NCBI RefSeq assembly: GCF_001929375.1
Contig: NZ_MSGO01000036.1
Location: forward strand, 19,323-83,322
DNA: 64,000 bases
Direction of reading: 5' to 3'
Origin: Actinomyces oris
Lineage (GTDB): Bacteria > Actinomycetota > Actinomycetes > Actinomycetales > Actinomycetaceae
Position 1 is the first letter of the stretch, and each line of letters starts with the position of its first letter. Positions 9,001 to 19,793 of the stretch are shown here, one piece after another. The position numbers and the translations under genes were made by a program. The notes under the pieces are model-generated. The model did not search any database and was not told the origin of the DNA. It saw only the letters and a program-made list of their open reading frames with translations.

Positions 9001-9745
9001 CGGCTGGGGACCGGTCGCCGTCCCCGGCGGCGGAACCGTGCCCGCCCAGTCGGCGCCAGCCTCCGCGCCCTCGTCCCCACCGCCCGGGGCCGCGCCCTCC
9101 TCAGGGGCAGGGGCGGGAGCGCCTGCGTCCCCCGCGCCCGCCGGTCCCCAGTGCGATCCGGCCCCGACACCGGCGCCGGCGGCCTCAGCCTCACCCGCCC
9201 AGTCCCGCTCCGCCCCCGCCGCGCAGGCGCTCGACGAGGCGCCCCTGGCCACCGTCCACCGTCTGCGCGCCCTGCCGGAGATTCCCGGCGGGGCCGCGTC
9301 CGCTCCGGCGGCCCCCCAGTCCTTCCAGCAGACGCCCTCCTCCCCGTCCCCGCAGGCGCCCGGGGTCGGCAGTGCTCCCGGGGCGCCCGACGCCCCGGAG
9401 ACCACCGCCGGATCCCCCGGTCTGGCCCCCGTCACCTGGGAAGGGACGCCATCGAGCCCCATCAGCCCGGGCCCACCCCCCGAGGAGCCCGGCGCCTCGA
9501 GCGCCCCACCCGAGGACGAGTCCACCTGGGCGCCGTCGGGCATCGCCGGCTCGCGCCTGGGTGCCGCCATGGCCGCGGCCCGCGCCGCCACCCAGGAGGC
9601 CGACACCGACTCCCTGGCCGACGACACCCCCAGCGAGGACGACCCTGACGCCGAGGACGCCGGCGTCGTCGGGCTCGAGGTCGTCAAACGGATCCTCGGC
9701 GCCCAGGTCATCGAAGAGGTCACCGTGACCCAGGAAGGACGCTGA
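6029..9745 (+). CDS. dnaX: DNA polymerase III subunit gamma/tau
   Basis: A clamp-loader subunit of 1238 residues from a GTG start. The AAA+ module is complete: Walker [10 protein letters not shown] at about 44-52, four zinc-binding cysteines at about 63, 72, 75 and 78, Walker B/DEAH in FILDEAH at about 124-130, and sensor 1 in FATTEP. The clamp-loader collar follows to about residue 370. The rest is exceptionally long and rich in Pro, Ala and Gly. It contains one more folded block at about 595-680 (beginning near [16 protein letters not shown]), a perfect 45-bp tandem repeat coding collagen-like GPRGPQG units, and two copies of [10 protein letters not shown]. Typical actinobacterial DnaX proteins are a few hundred residues shorter. 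recR follows after one base. Confidence 0.95.
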   Translation: MTTALYRRYRPDAFQEVIGQDHVTAPLMAALRADRVTHAYLFSGPRGCGKTTSARILARCLNCAQAPTDTPCGTCPSCRDLATGGPGSLDVVEIDAASHNGVDDARDLRERAAFAPARDRYKIFILDEAHMVTAQGFNALLKLVEEPPAHVKFIFATTEPEKVIGTIRSRTHHYPFRLVPPDVLEGYLGHLCRAEGVEIGPGVFPLVVRAGGGSVRDTLSVMDQLIGGAHDGGVDYQRAVALLGYTDTTMLDQCVDAIAASDGAGVFRVVDRVVSSGHDPRRFVEDLLARLRDLLVIALAGSEAGAALGSLPVDELERMDLQARTMGAAALSRAADTTAQALTAMVGATSPRLQLELLVARLLIPAGGAARAGGAVAAGGPAGRAGRAGPTASPAPGGAGAGAVGNTAGAVPTGSGRETAAQIARQASAEAAGRRGGQRPESAGRPGGVGSPAPAAPQTPRSDDAGWGAAPAAPSTPAAGPTPTAPAPQAGPAVSWDGPHDGASSPGPAAWAASAASASPGPSAPSAAVAPTPRPAEQPSHAAEPASAPAAPSAPPAPDGQGRAGWGAAPAAPSAPVAQGGGAVGSGGGEAADAEMIRTRWEEVLEAAKRSRRATWALVGPNSRPGTVSGGVFTLLFAAPGLVGAFENGGHGPIFSAALHQALGLRLEVHAIVAGDDGPGGPGGSGGPRGPQGPGGSGGSGGPRGPQGPGGSGGSGGPRGPQGPGGSGAAPTRAEAAHTAGHGVGHGGPQGSYGGGAPGAGPSGPGPQAGAFDSAGSAASGGAEGVNGVGTHAGGRGPVEAAVPGVGSGAGSSGPGVAGAGPHGSTGASVAESAPDPRSPAAAPVQPTDVEPAGRPEEHRPVSTTWDDGSPIIEPPPEEDWGADPYAEDSGYLGGSLSADEPTGLAQPTDPAGHSAAPTEFQAVSPASPVTSSSSASTSPASAAPTASQTSPAPASPTDPDDGWGPVAIPGGGPAPTSAPAPASGGTDPDDGWGPVAVPGGGTVPAQSAPASAPSSPPPGAAPSSGAGAGAPASPAPAGPQCDPAPTPAPAASASPAQSRSAPAAQALDEAPLATVHRLRALPEIPGGAASAPAAPQSFQQTPSSPSPQAPGVGSAPGAPDAPETTAGSPGLAPVTWEGTPSSPISPGPPPEEPGASSAPPEDESTWAPSGIAGSRLGAAMAAARAATQEADTDSLADDTPSEDDPDAEDAGVVGLEVVKRILGAQVIEEVTVTQEGR
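8078..8212 (+). repeat. 45-bp tandem repeat, three copies, inside dnaX
   Basis: Three head-to-tail 45-base units start at 8078, 8123 and 8168 and are essentially identical. Each codes a 15-residue Gly/Pro-rich unit containing GGPRGPQGP. The unit length keeps the frame, so copy number can vary without breaking the protein. It lies in the disordered region of gamma/tau downstream of its last folded block. Confidence 0.9.
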
Positions 9746-9746
9746 C

Positions 9747-10355
9747 ATGCCCGCCGTCTACGAAGGCGCCGTCCAGGACCTCATCGACGAGTTTGGCGAG
9801 CTGCCCGGCATCGGCCCCAAGTCCGCCCAGCGCATGGCCTTCCACGTCCTGGCCGCCGACTCGGCCGCCGTCGAGCGCCTCATCGAGGCCCTGCGCGCCG
9901 TCAAGGCCAAGGTCCGCTTCTGCGAGACCTGCGGCAACATCGCCGAGGCCCCCCGGTGCGCCATCTGTCGCGACCCCCGCCGCGACCAGCGCGTCATCTG
10001 CGTCGTCGAGGAGCCCAAGGACGTCGTCGCGATCGAGCGCACCCGCGAGTACCGGGGGCTCTACCACGTGCTCGGCGGCGCCATCGACCCCATCAACGGT
10101 GTCGGCCCCGACGACCTGCGCGTATGCGAGCTCTTCGGGCGCCTGGGGGACGGCGAGGTGGAGGAGGTCATCCTGGCCACTGACCCCGACGTCGTCGGCG
10201 AGGCGACGGCCGCCTACCTCACCCGCATGCTGCGCACCATGGCCGTGCCCGTCTCCCGGCTCGCCTCCGGCCTGCCCGTGGGGGCGGACCTGGAGTACGC
10301 CGACGAGGTCACCCTCGGGCGGGCCTTCGAGGGCCGACGCCGCGTCGAGGACTGA
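9747..10355 (+). CDS. recR: Recombination mediator RecR
   Basis: A 202-residue RecR. A helix-hairpin-helix ([15 protein letters not shown]) lies near residues 14-28, then a four-Cys zinc motif (CETCGN...CAIC) at about 55-75, then the Toprim domain ([10 protein letters not shown] and [11 protein letters not shown]). It loads RecA at gaps with RecF and RecO. It starts one base after the dnaX stop, so the two are surely co-transcribed. The ybaB gene that often separates them is absent. Confidence 0.95.
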   Translation: MPAVYEGAVQDLIDEFGELPGIGPKSAQRMAFHVLAADSAAVERLIEALRAVKAKVRFCETCGNIAEAPRCAICRDPRRDQRVICVVEEPKDVVAIERTREYRGLYHVLGGAIDPINGVGPDDLRVCELFGRLGDGEVEEVILATDPDVVGEATAAYLTRMLRTMAVPVSRLASGLPVGADLEYADEVTLGRAFEGRRRVED

Positions 10356-10364
10356 TTCTCTGCG

Positions 10365-10433
10365 CCGAGCCGGGCATCTTTCGCGGCCCCCAACAGAAAT
10401 TCTGTCGGGCTACGCGAAAAATGCCCGGCTCGG
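10365..10433. repeat. Family A palindrome, copy 1 (69 bp)
   Basis: A 69-base imperfect palindrome with outer arms CCGAGCCGGGCAT and ATGCCCGGCTCGG and an inner small palindrome ACAGAAATTCTGT. It starts 9 bases after the recR stop. Five copies of exactly 69 bases occur in this window, always between genes. It could terminate recR transcription, but it has no U-tract. Confidence 0.85.
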
Positions 10434-10446
10434 TAAGGGTGGAGGG

Positions 10447-11538
10447 TCAGGCCAGGCGCACGCCGCGCGGCAGCCTGCCGGCCGGCACATGCAGGCGCCT
10501 GCTGGCCGTCACCACGCCGCCGGCCCCCAGGGCCACGAGCGCCACCAGGCTCGCGGGCCAGAAGACCAGATGCTTGGCCACGGGGCCCCCGTCGTCGCGG
10601 CTGCTGGAGGAGCCGCCATGGGAGCCCCTCAGGTTTTTGCAGTAGCCCTCGACAACCCGTTCGGGTTGCGGGTTTCGCATGCTGTCAACGCCCACCCCGG
10701 TCAGGGTCAGGAGGGAGGCCGCGTCGCCGTTGGTGTCGACCGAAGCCGGTTGCTGCGGCGCGTGGACGGTGGCGTCCCCCAGGGCCACGAAGGGGTTGGG
10801 GGCCAGCATCCACCAGATCCGCTCGGTGCGCGTGACGACCTTGGTCGAGATCACAGGCTCGGGGTCGCACACGATCTTGTCATCGGTTGAGGCGTCATGA
10901 TCCACGTAGTATTCCTCCACTGTCTGGGTGCCGGTCACCACGGAGGTGGAGATGAGCGTGGCCAGGGGAGTCCCCACAGTCAGGGCAGCCACCACGAGGT
11001 AGGTCAGGACCGCCGAGGCCGAGGGGCGAGCCGCCAACGCCGAGAAGCCCAGACCGATGGCGCACACCGCCCCCAGCGTGAAGACGAGGATGACCAGGTG
11101 GGAGAGGAACGCCAGCCAGTGCGAGCCGCCCCCGAGCGTCAGAAGAACGAGGAAGGGCACCGCCACAGCCAGGAAGGCGATCGCCGCCACCCAGGCCGCC
11201 AGCAGCTTGCCGACGACGATCTCCTGGCTGCGCAGCGCCGTGGCCTGCAGCAGCGCCAGAGTCGCGTCGGCCCGGTCACCGTTGATGGAGGTCGCCGACA
11301 GCGTGGGGGCGACGATGAGCCCGATCCCCAGCACGAAGCAGACGACGATGTCGTAGAGCGCCAGAAGATAGTCGTTGGACACGCCTCCGGAGCTCGTGGT
11401 CTCGATGGCGATCACCAGCCCGCCGCACAGCAGGATGAGGACCGCCAGCCAGATCCCCAGCATGATGCGCCAGCGCGTGGCCCTCACCCGCTGACGCAGC
11501 TCGAGCACCATGATGGTGCGCACACCGGTCCAGGTCAT
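10447..11538 (-). CDS. ABC transporter permease (ABC-2 type)
   Basis: A 363-residue integral membrane protein. A first transmembrane helix lies at about 25-47 (IWLAVLILLCGGLVI), several more run to about 215, and a last one is near the C-terminus (about 327-345). The long extracytoplasmic segment at about 215-325 carries a cysteine pair. Its start overlaps the stop of the upstream ATPase gene by four bases (ATGA type), so they form one exporter. The substrate is unknown. Confidence 0.85.
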   Translation of the reverse strand: MTWTGVRTIMVLELRQRVRATRWRIMLGIWLAVLILLCGGLVIAIETTSSGGVSNDYLLALYDIVVCFVLGIGLIVAPTLSATSINGDRADATLALLQATALRSQEIVVGKLLAAWVAAIAFLAVAVPFLVLLTLGGGSHWLAFLSHLVILVFTLGAVCAIGLGFSALAARPSASAVLTYLVVAALTVGTPLATLISTSVVTGTQTVEEYYVDHDASTDDKIVCDPEPVISTKVVTRTERIWWMLAPNPFVALGDATVHAPQQPASVDTNGDAASLLTLTGVGVDSMRNPQPERVVEGYCKNLRGSHGGSSSSRDDGGPVAKHLVFWPASLVALVALGAGGVVTASRRLHVPAGRLPRGVRLA

Positions 11539-12479
11539 CGGCGTTCTCCTTCCAGAGCCAGGTAGGTCTCCTCCAGGGTTCCGGACAGCGGGGCGAAGGA
11601 GACGACCTCCACCCCGGCCTCAACGGCCTCGCGCAGCAGGCTGGCCGCTGCTGCGTCGTCGGCGACCGGGAGGCGCACAGCGCCGTCCTCCTCCGCCGTG
11701 ACGCTCAGTTGCGCGGAGTGCGCCCACTGGCCCAGACGCCCGGCGTCCAGGGCCCGCATCCGCCAGGTCCGCTGTATCGGAAGCGGGGCTGCCGCGCCCG
11801 AGCCCGCCTGGCCGGGCGTCGGGCCCCACCCCGGCGGCGAGGCGACGGCGGTCCCGTGGGACATGAAGACGACGCCGTCGACCATCTCCTCCATCTCCGT
11901 CAGGATGTGGCTGGAGAGCAGGATCGTGGTGCCGCCAGAGGCCAGGTTGCGCAGCAGGACGCGCAGGTCGGCGCGCGAGCGCGGGTCCATGCGTGCGGCC
12001 GGCTCGTCCAGGAGCAGGACCTTGGGGGCGTGGATGAGGGCGCGGGCCAGACCCAGGCGCTGCTTCTGGCCGCGGGAGAGGACCCGGGCGGGCGTGCGCG
12101 CCATCTCGTCGAGGTGGACTAGAGCGAGCATCTCAAGGGCTCGGGGGCGGGCGGCGGCGGCATCCATGCCCTGGGCAGCGGCGAAGGTCAGGAGGATCTC
12201 GGTGCAGGTCAGGGAGTCCCAGGTGCCGAAGGCGTCGGGCATCCAGCCCACGGCGCGGTGGACCTCGCGCGACTGGGTGACCGGGTCCAGGCCTGCCACC
12301 CGGATCGTCCCGGAGTCCGGGGCCAGGAGGGCCGCCAGCATGAGCAGCAGCGTGGTCTTGCCTGCGCCGTTGGGGCCGACCAGGCCGGTGACGGCGCCAC
12401 CGGGCACCGACATGTCCAGCTGGCGCACCGCCGGAGCCTGCCCGAAGAAACGGGTGAGCTGGGAGACTTCAATGCTCAT
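11535..12479 (-). CDS. ABC transporter ATP-binding protein
   Basis: A 314-residue ATPase with all motifs: Walker A GPNGAGKTT at about 35-43, signature LSRGQKQRLGLA at about 134-145, Walker B VLLLDEPA at about 153-160, and the switch His in LLSSHIL. The C-terminal 90 residues form an extra domain of the kind seen in ABC-2 exporters. It is translationally coupled to the permease that follows. The 64-bp family B palindrome lies just upstream of its start. Confidence 0.92.
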   Translation of the reverse strand: MSIEVSQLTRFFGQAPAVRQLDMSVPGGAVTGLVGPNGAGKTTLLLMLAALLAPDSGTIRVAGLDPVTQSREVHRAVGWMPDAFGTWDSLTCTEILLTFAAAQGMDAAAARPRALEMLALVHLDEMARTPARVLSRGQKQRLGLARALIHAPKVLLLDEPAARMDPRSRADLRVLLRNLASGGTTILLSSHILTEMEEMVDGVVFMSHGTAVASPPGWGPTPGQAGSGAAAPLPIQRTWRMRALDAGRLGQWAHSAQLSVTAEEDGAVRLPVADDAAAASLLREAVEAGVEVVSFAPLSGTLEETYLALEGERR

Positions 12480-12532
12480 GCGGGTAGGTTACGTCGTCGG
12501 CCGGGGCCGGCGGGCGGAACTCGGGACCGCCT

Positions 12533-12596
12533 CACTTCGACCAAAACTTCAGAAACGACCCGGAGCCGCGTCGTTTCTGAAGTTTTGGTCGAAGTG
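12533..12596. repeat. Family B palindrome, copy 1 (64 bp)
   Basis: A perfect 26-bp stem (12533-12558 with 12571-12596, starting CACTTCGACC) closes a 12-base loop CCCGGAGCCGCG. The flanks TCGGGACCGCCT and TGCGCCGGGAGCTG are shared with copy 2. This copy lies 26 bases beyond the 3' end of the AlbA_2 gene; copy 2 lies in front of that gene. Confidence 0.9.
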
Positions 12597-12622
12597 TGCG
12601 CCGGGAGCTGCGGACCGGAGGA

Positions 12623-14047
12623 TCAGCTACTGGGTACGTACCACGTGGCTCGCGGGTCTCGCGGTGACTGCCCTCTTCGCTCCACCAGCCCCTCTTCGCG
12701 CAGTGTCTTGAGCCACCGCAGGACCGTAGGGCGGGATGCGTTGACGCCCGACACGATCTCCCCCGTGCCCAATGGTCCGGTGCTTCGCAGGAGCGCGACG
12801 ACCTCGAGTGAGCCGTGAGGCAGTCTCTCAATGACGTCGCTCGAGATGGCCGACGTCGCATCCAGCCTCACGATGACGCTGGTTGAGGTCTGACGATAGT
12901 GAGGGTCAGCGAGACCGGCTTGGCGCATGTCGTCAACCATGCGCCGAATGCCCTCGCCGAGCTCCTGCGTGATCCCGAGGTCCGCGCACACCCTCGCGAT
13001 GCGCGGGTTGCGTGCGTATCGCGCGATCTCGAGCGGGCGACTCGGATCGCTCATCCCGGGAAAACGGCCCGGGCTGGAAACCTCGATGCGGTGCGGGAAG
13101 ATCGAGACGCGGATGTGGTCCCCGGCCATCGAGTAAGAGCGGTGGACAACGGCGTTCACCACGGCCTCCAGCCAGGCGTCCCGGGGGATGATGTCCGTGG
13201 GGCCGAAGATCCCCTCGTTCTTCAGGGCCCTGCGCTTGGGGGCCCACTGGTCGATGAGCTCGGCCGCTCTGGCGATGACGTCTGGGATGGTGCCCTCGAG
13301 ACGTCGATCGCCGTCGGCCTCCATGGTTTGGCGCGCTCCGGTGCCTGTCTCGTCCTCTCGGTAGCGTAGGACGCGCACCAGTGCCTGCGGCAGAAGCTGC
13401 TCGGGAGCAGTGCCGAAGAGCAGGAGCGCGGCGATGGTGGGCCTGCCGTCATGTGTCAGGAGGCTGCGGCTGCATAAGACGTGGATGTCGTCTCCGTGTG
13501 CGCCGATCTCCGCTCGTAGTCGATCGATCGCCTCTCCGCTCAGGTCGGCCATCGTGATGCCGGCGGGCTGGGCCTCATACGTCTCGGCCTCCCGGTCGTA
13601 GACGAGCTCTTCCCACATCGGGCCGTCAAGCTTCACGGTGGAGTCGCCCATGCGCAGGAAGGCTGTTCCGTCACTGCGCCGGTGTGCGTGTCGGCTGGGA
13701 GGTACCTGGGCGACGAGAAGATGGTCTTGCGCGCCATCGTCGTTCATCACCGAGACCTCCCGGAAGTGGACGCGCAGTGGTGGGGCCACCATGGTCATCG
13801 GTACCTGGCGAAGCCTGTTGGTTTGAGAGGGGGTGGAGTCGGTCCCCTCGACCCGCTGCTCGCTCAAGCCGACGACGACGGTTCCTCCTTCCGCGTTCGC
13901 CATTCCGATGATGGCCTTGGCGAAGCTCTTCTGATCGACGCGGATGGATTTGCGCTCGAACCACTGGTTCTCCGACATCTGAGCCAGTCGTTCGCCGCGC
14001 TCGTTGATGGGGAGGTTGAGTAGCGCATCGATGTCGTCGTGGCCCAT
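12623..14047 (-). CDS. AlbA_2/Schlafen-type ATP-binding protein with C-terminal winged helix
   Basis: A 474-residue protein of the large family annotated as ATP-binding or putative transcriptional regulator. The N-terminal AlbA_2 (divergent AAA_4) domain is seen in WFERKSIRV and AKAIIGMANAEGGTVVVGL (about 28-60) and in the FLRMGDST strand. A central GHKL-like region at about 280-350 has EAVVNAVVHRSY and IEVSSPGRFPG. The C-terminal 70 residues (ISSDVIERLPHGSLEVVALL, then a helix-turn-helix around RPTVLRWLKTL) should bind DNA. Such genes are often accessory and found near defence or mobile loci. It stands alone, bracketed on both sides by family B palindromes, with a lower GC content than dnaX or lysC. 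Confidence 0.82.
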   Translation of the reverse strand: MGHDDIDALLNLPINERGERLAQMSENQWFERKSIRVDQKSFAKAIIGMANAEGGTVVVGLSEQRVEGTDSTPSQTNRLRQVPMTMVAPPLRVHFREVSVMNDDGAQDHLLVAQVPPSRHAHRRSDGTAFLRMGDSTVKLDGPMWEELVYDREAETYEAQPAGITMADLSGEAIDRLRAEIGAHGDDIHVLCSRSLLTHDGRPTIAALLLFGTAPEQLLPQALVRVLRYREDETGTGARQTMEADGDRRLEGTIPDVIARAAELIDQWAPKRRALKNEGIFGPTDIIPRDAWLEAVVNAVVHRSYSMAGDHIRVSIFPHRIEVSSPGRFPGMSDPSRPLEIARYARNPRIARVCADLGITQELGEGIRRMVDDMRQAGLADPHYRQTSTSVIVRLDATSAISSDVIERLPHGSLEVVALLRSTGPLGTGEIVSGVNASRPTVLRWLKTLREEGLVERRGQSPRDPRATWYVPSS

Positions 14048-14113
14048 GGGTCTACTCTAACAGTTTTAGAGTACGTAAGAGTAGGTGCGAGTGGTTGAGG
14101 CTCGGGACCGCCT

Positions 14114-14177
14114 CACTTCGACCAAAACTTCAGAAACGACGCGGCTCCGGGTCATTTATGAAGATTTGGTCGAAGTG
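14114..14177. repeat. Family B palindrome, copy 2 (64 bp)
   Basis: Same length and same left arm as copy 1, but the right arm differs at several positions, and the 12-base loop CGCGGCTCCGGG is the exact reverse complement of the loop in copy 1. It is followed by two and a half head-to-tail copies of a GTGCGCCGGGAGCT unit (to about 14220). It lies 66 bases upstream of the AlbA_2 gene start, so that gene sits between copies 1 and 2. Confidence 0.9.
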
Positions 14178-14398
14178 TGCGCCGGGAGCTGTGCGCCGGG
14201 AGCTGTGCGCCGCGGGCTGGGCGCTGGGGCCGCGTGATGTGCAGGCAACACGGCGCACCGTATGCTTGCCCCAGCCACGTCGTCGTGGGCGCCGCACGGC
14301 GACGGCTCCATCCCCGGAAGCCCCTGCCAGGACGCCCGCGCCGGCGCGGAGCACCTGATGCTAGACACGCACTGATTCCAGGACTCGAGGAGCGCCAT

Positions 14399-16956
<2,558 letters not shown>

Positions 16957-16969
16957 CTTTTCTCTTTCG

Positions 16970-17038
16970 CCGAGCCGGGCATTTTTCGCGGCCCCCAACA
17001 GAAATTCTGTAGGGCTACGCGAGAAATGCCCGGCTCGG
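16970..17038. repeat. Family A palindrome, copy 2 (69 bp)
   Basis: Nearly identical to copy 3 downstream, including the sequence beyond its right edge. Its arms pair over 21 bases with one G-T pair. It lies between asd and the ParD-like gene and marks the left edge of the parDE module. Confidence 0.88.
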
Positions 17039-17119
17039 TGTCTGCGTGGTCAGCGCGACCGCCGATCGTCCCAGGAGCCCGGTGTAGAGTCCCGTCCATC
17101 AGAGGAGAGGAGGTGTCCT

Positions 17120-17392
17120 GTGAGCAGACAAGTGAGTGTCACTCTGCCGAATCACCTGGCGGACGAGCTGGAGCAGCGCGTTGCCTCGGGTGCTTACACC
17201 GACCGCAGTGAGGCCGTCACTGATGGGCTCCGAGAGCTGTTCGCCCGCGAGGAGGCCGTTGATGCCTGGCTGCGCGGCGATGTGGCGCCGGCCTATGACG
17301 AGCTGAGGGCTGATTCCTCGTTGGTCCTGGATGCCTCGCAGGTGCGTGCCCACATCGCGGCCCATCACTCCTGCCGGACCTCCGAAGCGTGA
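17120..17392 (+). CDS. ParD-type ribbon-helix-helix antitoxin
   Basis: A 90-residue protein starting SRQVSVTLPNHLADELEQRV, a ribbon-helix-helix strand and helix, followed by the ParD-like SGAYTDRSEAVTDGLRELF. The acidic C-terminal half should wrap the toxin. GGAGG sits just before the GTG start. It precedes the toxin gene by 9 bases, the standard antitoxin-first order, and probably represses its own promoter in the 80 bases upstream. Confidence 0.85.
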   Translation: MSRQVSVTLPNHLADELEQRVASGAYTDRSEAVTDGLRELFAREEAVDAWLRGDVAPAYDELRADSSLVLDASQVRAHIAAHHSCRTSEA

Positions 17393-17401
17393 GGGCGATC
17401 T

Positions 17402-17716
17402 GTGACTCGGCGTGTGGGGTACTCTCCGCAGGCACAGCGCCATCTGACCGATCTTTACGACTGGATCGCACACGACTCGGGCTTCCCCGATCGCGCTGAG
17501 GCCTACGTGACCGCGCTGATGGACCGGTGCGATGCGCTGGCCGACTTCCCAATGGTTGGTCGTGCTCGTGACGACATCCGCCCCAGTCTGCGCACCATCG
17601 GGTTTCGCCGGCGTGCTGTCATCGCTTTCGCCGTCACCGATGAGATGATTGAGATCCTCGGCATCTACTACGGCGGGCGCGACTACAAGCCACTTCTGCA
17701 TGCTGACGATGAATGA
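17402..17716 (+). CDS. ParE/RelE-superfamily toxin
   Basis: A 104-residue protein with the ParE pattern: VGYSPQAQRHLTDLYDWIA at the start, FPMVGRARDDIRP in the middle, then the strands RRAVIAFAVTDEMIEILGIYYGGRDY. By family it would poison gyrase or a similar essential target when free of antitoxin. It has a GTG start and follows the ParD-like gene. The module is enclosed by two family A palindromes. Confidence 0.85.
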   Translation: MTRRVGYSPQAQRHLTDLYDWIAHDSGFPDRAEAYVTALMDRCDALADFPMVGRARDDIRPSLRTIGFRRRAVIAFAVTDEMIEILGIYYGGRDYKPLLHADDE

Positions 17717-17749
17717 CTGAGCTTGTGAACCTGTGAGCAGCATAGCTCT

Positions 17750-17818
17750 CCGAGCCGGGCATTTCTCGCGGCCCCCAACAGAAATTCTGTAGGGCTACGC
17801 GAGAAATGCCCGGCTCGG
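17750..17818. repeat. Family A palindrome, copy 3 (69 bp)
   Basis: The best-paired copy: CCGAGCCGGGCATTTCTCGCG pairs perfectly with the right arm over 21 bases, and CCCC/AGGG plus ACAGAAATTCTGT extend the inner stem. It marks the right edge of the parDE module, 780 bases after copy 2 in the same orientation. Confidence 0.9.
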
Positions 17819-17857
17819 CGTCTGTGCGGCCGACGTCGGACCGGGGGATACTCGCCG

Positions 17858-18610
17858 TCAGCGTCCCGAGGCACGTTCCTCCAGAAGACGGTCGATGCGC
17901 TCGCTCAGCTCGCTGACCTGCTGCTGCAGGGCTGCCACCTGCGCCTGCGTGGCGGCCTCCTGCTCGGCGTTCTCCTCCTCGACCAGCGAGACGATCCACG
18001 AGGCCAGGGTCGCTGTGACGACGCCGGCGAGTGCCACCCCACCGATCATGAGCAGCGCCGCGATGAAACGCCCCTGCGTGGAGACCGGGAAGGTGTCGCC
18101 GTAGCCGACGGTGGTGATCGTCGTCAGCGCCCACCACAGGGCCTGGCCGAAGGACCGGATCGAGGAGCCCGGCTCATGACGCTCCGCATCCAGCACAGCC
18201 AGTGCCGAGGTGAAGATGAGCAGGGCGGCGCTGCCGGCCGTGTACAGGGTGATGCGCCCGCGCAGCGCGGTGCCGGCGCTGCGCTGCATGATGCTCACGA
18301 GCGTCACCAGGCGCAGGAGCCTGAGCGGCCGCAGGATCGGCAGAACAATGATCGCCAGGTCGGGCAGGTGGTGGAGGAACCAGCGGCCCCGGCTCGGCGC
18401 CAGTACCAGGCGGACAAGATAGTCGACGCCGAACAGTGCCCACACGGTGCCGATCACGAGCTCGGCCGCCTCCTTGGCCGCGCCCTGCGCGTTGGTGAGC
18501 ACCTCCCAGGCGTAGACGCCCAGGAAGACGACGGCGGCGCCGGCCAGCGGCCACTCCGCGGCGCGCTCCCACGCCCGCAGCCGAGTGCCAGGGCTGATTT
18601 CTGACGGCAT
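17858..18610 (-). CDS. Voltage-gated-like potassium channel subunit
   Basis: A 250-residue membrane protein with an ion-channel pore. Transmembrane helices lie at about 20-35, 50-70, 80-100 and 125-145. The selectivity filter TVGYGD is at about 167-172, followed by the inner helix. An Arg-rich helix (RPLRLLRLVTLVSIM) resembles an S4 voltage sensor. The last 45 residues form a coiled coil (LQQQVSELSERIDRLLEE) suited to tetramer assembly. No RCK/TrkA nucleotide domain is attached. Confidence 0.85.
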   Translation of the reverse strand: MPSEISPGTRLRAWERAAEWPLAGAAVVFLGVYAWEVLTNAQGAAKEAAELVIGTVWALFGVDYLVRLVLAPSRGRWFLHHLPDLAIIVLPILRPLRLLRLVTLVSIMQRSAGTALRGRITLYTAGSAALLIFTSALAVLDAERHEPGSSIRSFGQALWWALTTITTVGYGDTFPVSTQGRFIAALLMIGGVALAGVVTATLASWIVSLVEEENAEQEAATQAQVAALQQQVSELSERIDRLLEERASGR

Positions 18611-18708
18611 GGTCCGATGGTAGACGGTGCTGGGGATAGAACCATGTCGCCCTCACCGGTGGGGAAGGCCGACGCCGTCGGGGACCGGAAGGACGAGGAC
18701 AACGCTTC

Positions 18709-19617
18709 TCAGGTCGACTTCGGCTCGGGCTCCGAGGCCGGTGCGGGAGCCGTCTCGTCCTGCTCGGTTGAGGTCCGTATCAGTTCGACGGCGCGCCAGA
18801 CCTCGTCCAGCCAGGTCTCGACCTGGGTGCGGGCGTCGTCGAGCCTTGAAGGTTTCACGGTCAGACTGAGGCGAGGGATGACGGCGGGTGCCGTCAGTCT
18901 GGCGCCTTCTTTAGGCGGGGCGTAGACGGCCTGGAGGTGTATGCGGCCCCAGCGCGCTGGTGTCTCCTGGATTCGGAAGTTGTCGCGACCAGAGGGGAGA
19001 GCAAGATTGAATAACTCCAGGTTCGCAACTGCTATGCCGTGTTGGTTCAGGCGCACCATGCTGGAGCGGCGGCGCATAGCCGCGCAAACCAGGACGACGA
19101 AGAGCGCAATGTGGAGCAGGAGCAGGGCCGCTGTGGCCTGACCGACCAGATTCCGGGTCGACTCGCTGTAGAGCAGGGGGTGCGGGACGGCCATCAGATT
19201 GATCGGGGCGGACACCAGCAGCGTGGCCGCGAGCATCCCCCACAGCAGGCCCACTGCGCGTCTGCCGGGATTCTGTGCGACGTGAAGGAATCGCGCCGCT
19301 ACGACGTCGCGGTGTGACACGGTTGCGTCCTTGGGCAGCCATCGGTTCGTGCCTATGAAGGAGAAGACGGTGCCGAAACAGAACGTGGTCAGCATGAAGC
19401 TGTGGACGGTGGTCATGACAAACAGGATGGATATGATCTCAAGTCCCGGGCGCCCTTCCTCTGGGCGGGCCATGGCTTCGTCCAGGGAGCCCAGGGCCCA
19501 ACCGGATATGAACAGGATGAGCGGATAGAGGGCGGCGGTGCCGACGGCGGTCAGCGCACTCAGGTATCCGAGCGCCTTGGCCCCAGCGCCGGGACGTGAA
19601 CGGATGTAGATCGCCAT
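18709..19617 (-). CDS. Uncharacterised four-helix membrane protein, paralogue 1
   Basis: The ATG at 19617 is preceded by a strong AGGAGG, giving 302 residues starting MAIYIRSRP. Four predicted transmembrane helices lie at about 16-38, 56-80, 125-145 and 155-178, followed by a cytoplasmic or external domain of about 120 residues with VKPSRLDDAR and an amphipathic EVWRAVELIR helix, and an acidic Pro-rich tail. I do not recognise the family. A close paralogue lies at 21404-22390, and the two share their 5' leader as well. Between them is a fic gene. Function unknown. Confidence 0.6.
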   Translation of the reverse strand: MAIYIRSRPGAGAKALGYLSALTAVGTAALYPLILFISGWALGSLDEAMARPEEGRPGLEIISILFVMTTVHSFMLTTFCFGTVFSFIGTNRWLPKDATVSHRDVVAARFLHVAQNPGRRAVGLLWGMLAATLLVSAPINLMAVPHPLLYSESTRNLVGQATAALLLLHIALFVVLVCAAMRRRSSMVRLNQHGIAVANLELFNLALPSGRDNFRIQETPARWGRIHLQAVYAPPKEGARLTAPAVIPRLSLTVKPSRLDDARTQVETWLDEVWRAVELIRTSTEQDETAPAPASEPEPKST

Positions 19618-19678
19618 GGTTCCCCCTCCTGAAAACTGATAGCAGGTCGGTTGCAGCATAATTGGTTCGGTGAGGCCA

Positions 19679-19770
19679 TTCGACGCCGTCGGGGACCGGA
19701 ATCCTGCCCCCGGGTGCGCAGGGTGTCCCCGGCTGGGGCGGTGTGCGCCCGGCCGCGTGGAATGTCCCCG
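19679..19770. repeat. Family C palindromic block, copy 1 (degenerate)
   Basis: It begins with the family hallmark TTCGACGCCGTCGGGGAC, continues with GGAATCC and ends with CGTGGAATGTCCCCG. It is shorter than copies 2 and 3 because the first of their two hallmark units is missing. It lies between the first membrane paralogue and fic. A further fragment of the hallmark is found at about 18669-18691. Confidence 0.75.
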
Positions 19771-19793
19771 TCCGTCTTGGAAGACGGGTGGGC

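Noticed and set aside
7974..9728. 584-codon plus-strand frame inside dnaX
   Set aside because: A Pro/Arg/Ser-rich frame shift of the real low-complexity dnaX coding sequence, with no domain and no ribosome site.
10365..10433. Family A palindromes as simple intrinsic terminators only
   Set aside because: There is no U-tract, copies have a fixed 69-base length and near-identical sequence including loops, and copies bracket modules. Termination may be a side effect but does not explain these facts.
12533..14177. Insertion sequence with terminal inverted repeats around the AlbA_2 gene
   Set aside because: The bracketing elements are direct copies of whole palindromes, not single inverted ends, and the gene between them is not a transposase.
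16970..17818. Integron cassette with attC sites
   Set aside because: The palindromes lack the attC core-site consensus I know (GTTRRRY-type ends), and no integrase gene is visible. The similarity is only architectural.
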